From: CAZVNZ01 sp964628515
GTDB taxonomy: Bacteria > Bacillota > Clostridia > Christensenellales > Christensenellaceae
Assembly (NCBI GenBank): GCA_964628515.1
Contig: CAZVNZ010000002.1
Coordinates: 114,923 to 178,922, forward strand
Direction of reading: 5' to 3'
DNA: 64,000 nucleotides
The position numbers and the translations under genes were made by a program. This document shows, one piece after another, positions 63,748 to 64,000 of the stretch (its first letter is position 1; each line of letters starts with the position of its first letter). The notes below the pieces were generated by a model. That model worked only from the letters and a program-made list of their open reading frames with translations. It made no database searches and was not told where the DNA came from.

Positions 63748-64000
63748 GGTTTTGGGTATTAGTTTTTTAGAATATTTATAAGTTATAAATAACCGCAACC
63801 TTTGACCGAGGGCGGTTATTTTTATTGGACGGCGGGGAAAATGCAACTTAGGATTTTAAAGAGGGGATAGCCATAATATAGATTTTGCATAAAAAAAGTT
63901 AGCTATTGACGGGCAATTTAAGTTTAAAGCAACCCCCAACCACAACTTTGTTGTAATACAATAGATAGGTGACAAAATAAAAAGAAAATAGGATCCAATA
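63748..64000. other. Terminal intergenic stretch
   Basis: After the terminator the last 175 bases hold only AT-rich sequence with no supportable gene; a TTGACG at 63907 and a short palindrome ACAAC-TTT-GTTGT are seen but make no convincing promoter. The window ends before the next gene. Confidence 0.5.
63787..63823 (+). terminator. Terminator after the FucU-like gene
   Basis: AAATAACCGC (63787-63796) and GCGGTTATTT (63812-63821) with a 15-base loop, followed by T. The stem core is the same AATAACCGCC-type sequence as in the tandem peptide locus and rpsU terminators. Confidence 0.8.

Overview
The window is a gene-dense, AT-rich chromosomal segment of a low-GC Gram-positive bacterium, most likely an anaerobic member of the Clostridia. 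The pointers are the CIRCE/HrcA-controlled hrcA-grpE-dnaK-dnaJ operon followed downstream by prmA-rsmE-mtaB-HIT-rpsU, the phoH-pgpH-ybeY-dgkA-era-recO block, indolepyruvate:ferredoxin oxidoreductase with paired phenylacetate-CoA ligases, ferredoxin-like clusters in an aldo/keto reductase, frequent TTG starts with good Shine-Dalgarno sites, and short U-tailed terminators. No rRNA, phage module, transposase or CRISPR array was found.

Layout. 1-300: tRNA-His and tRNA-Gln with a terminator. 0.36-4.06 kb (minus): a large multidomain c-di-GMP protein and a small membrane-anchored protein. 4.2-8.0 kb (minus): an envelope operon (acidic-repeat membrane protein, VanW protein, PRC-barrel protein). 8.1-9.9 kb: phosphohexomutase, divergent from lepA-hemW (10.0-12.9 kb). 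13.0-19.0 kb: heat-shock operon whose first gene is an unusual aldo/keto reductase, ended by a 28-bp palindromic terminator. 19.1-21.8 kb (minus): creatininase-family protein and a chemoreceptor. 22.2-27.8 kb: sugar isomerase-like protein, Na+/alanine symporter, prmA, rsmE, mtaB, HIT protein, then rpsU (57 residues) with a consensus promoter. 28.2-30.7 kb: an accessory patch with a truncated FtsX-type permease, a secreted DUF4214 protein, and a 46-bp direct repeat on both sides of it. 30.7-37.8 kb: Fic protein, SIMPL lipoprotein, polA-coaE-transglycosylase-solute-binding lipoprotein. 37.8-45.7 kb: peptidoglycan-binding protein, recX-birA-P1 peptidase-acpS-nnrDE, M23 peptidase and U32 protein. 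45.8-47.6 kb: typA. 47.6-48.5 kb: a tandemly duplicated small-RNA/small-peptide locus. 48.5-54.6 kb: phoH-pgpH-ybeY-dgkA/PAP2-era-recO. 54.6-60.1 kb: paaK-iorA-iorB-paaK-ACT. 60.1-63.8 kb: alr, 5-formyl-THF cyclo-ligase, rsmD, coaD, a coiled-coil protein and a FucU/RbsD protein.

The most notable find is at 47.65-48.44 kb. Two adjacent copies, about 421-424 bp apart, each carry a minus-strand 26-residue hydrophobic peptide ORF with a strong but hairpin-buried ribosome site, and a convergent plus-strand promoter giving a predicted RNA of about 85 nt. The two transcripts meet at a shared bidirectional terminator and have nearly identical 5' ends. This is the architecture of a type I toxin-antitoxin locus of the par/Fst kind; the peptide is too short for routine gene calling, and I do not recognise its family.

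Other points: a ferredoxin-type aldo/keto reductase placed under CIRCE control, a DgkA-PAP2 fusion, a GGDEF-EAL-PAS3-GGDEF protein with one degenerate and one intact GGDEF, a probable leaderless recX mRNA, and an N/Q/E-rich insertion in a solute-binding protein.
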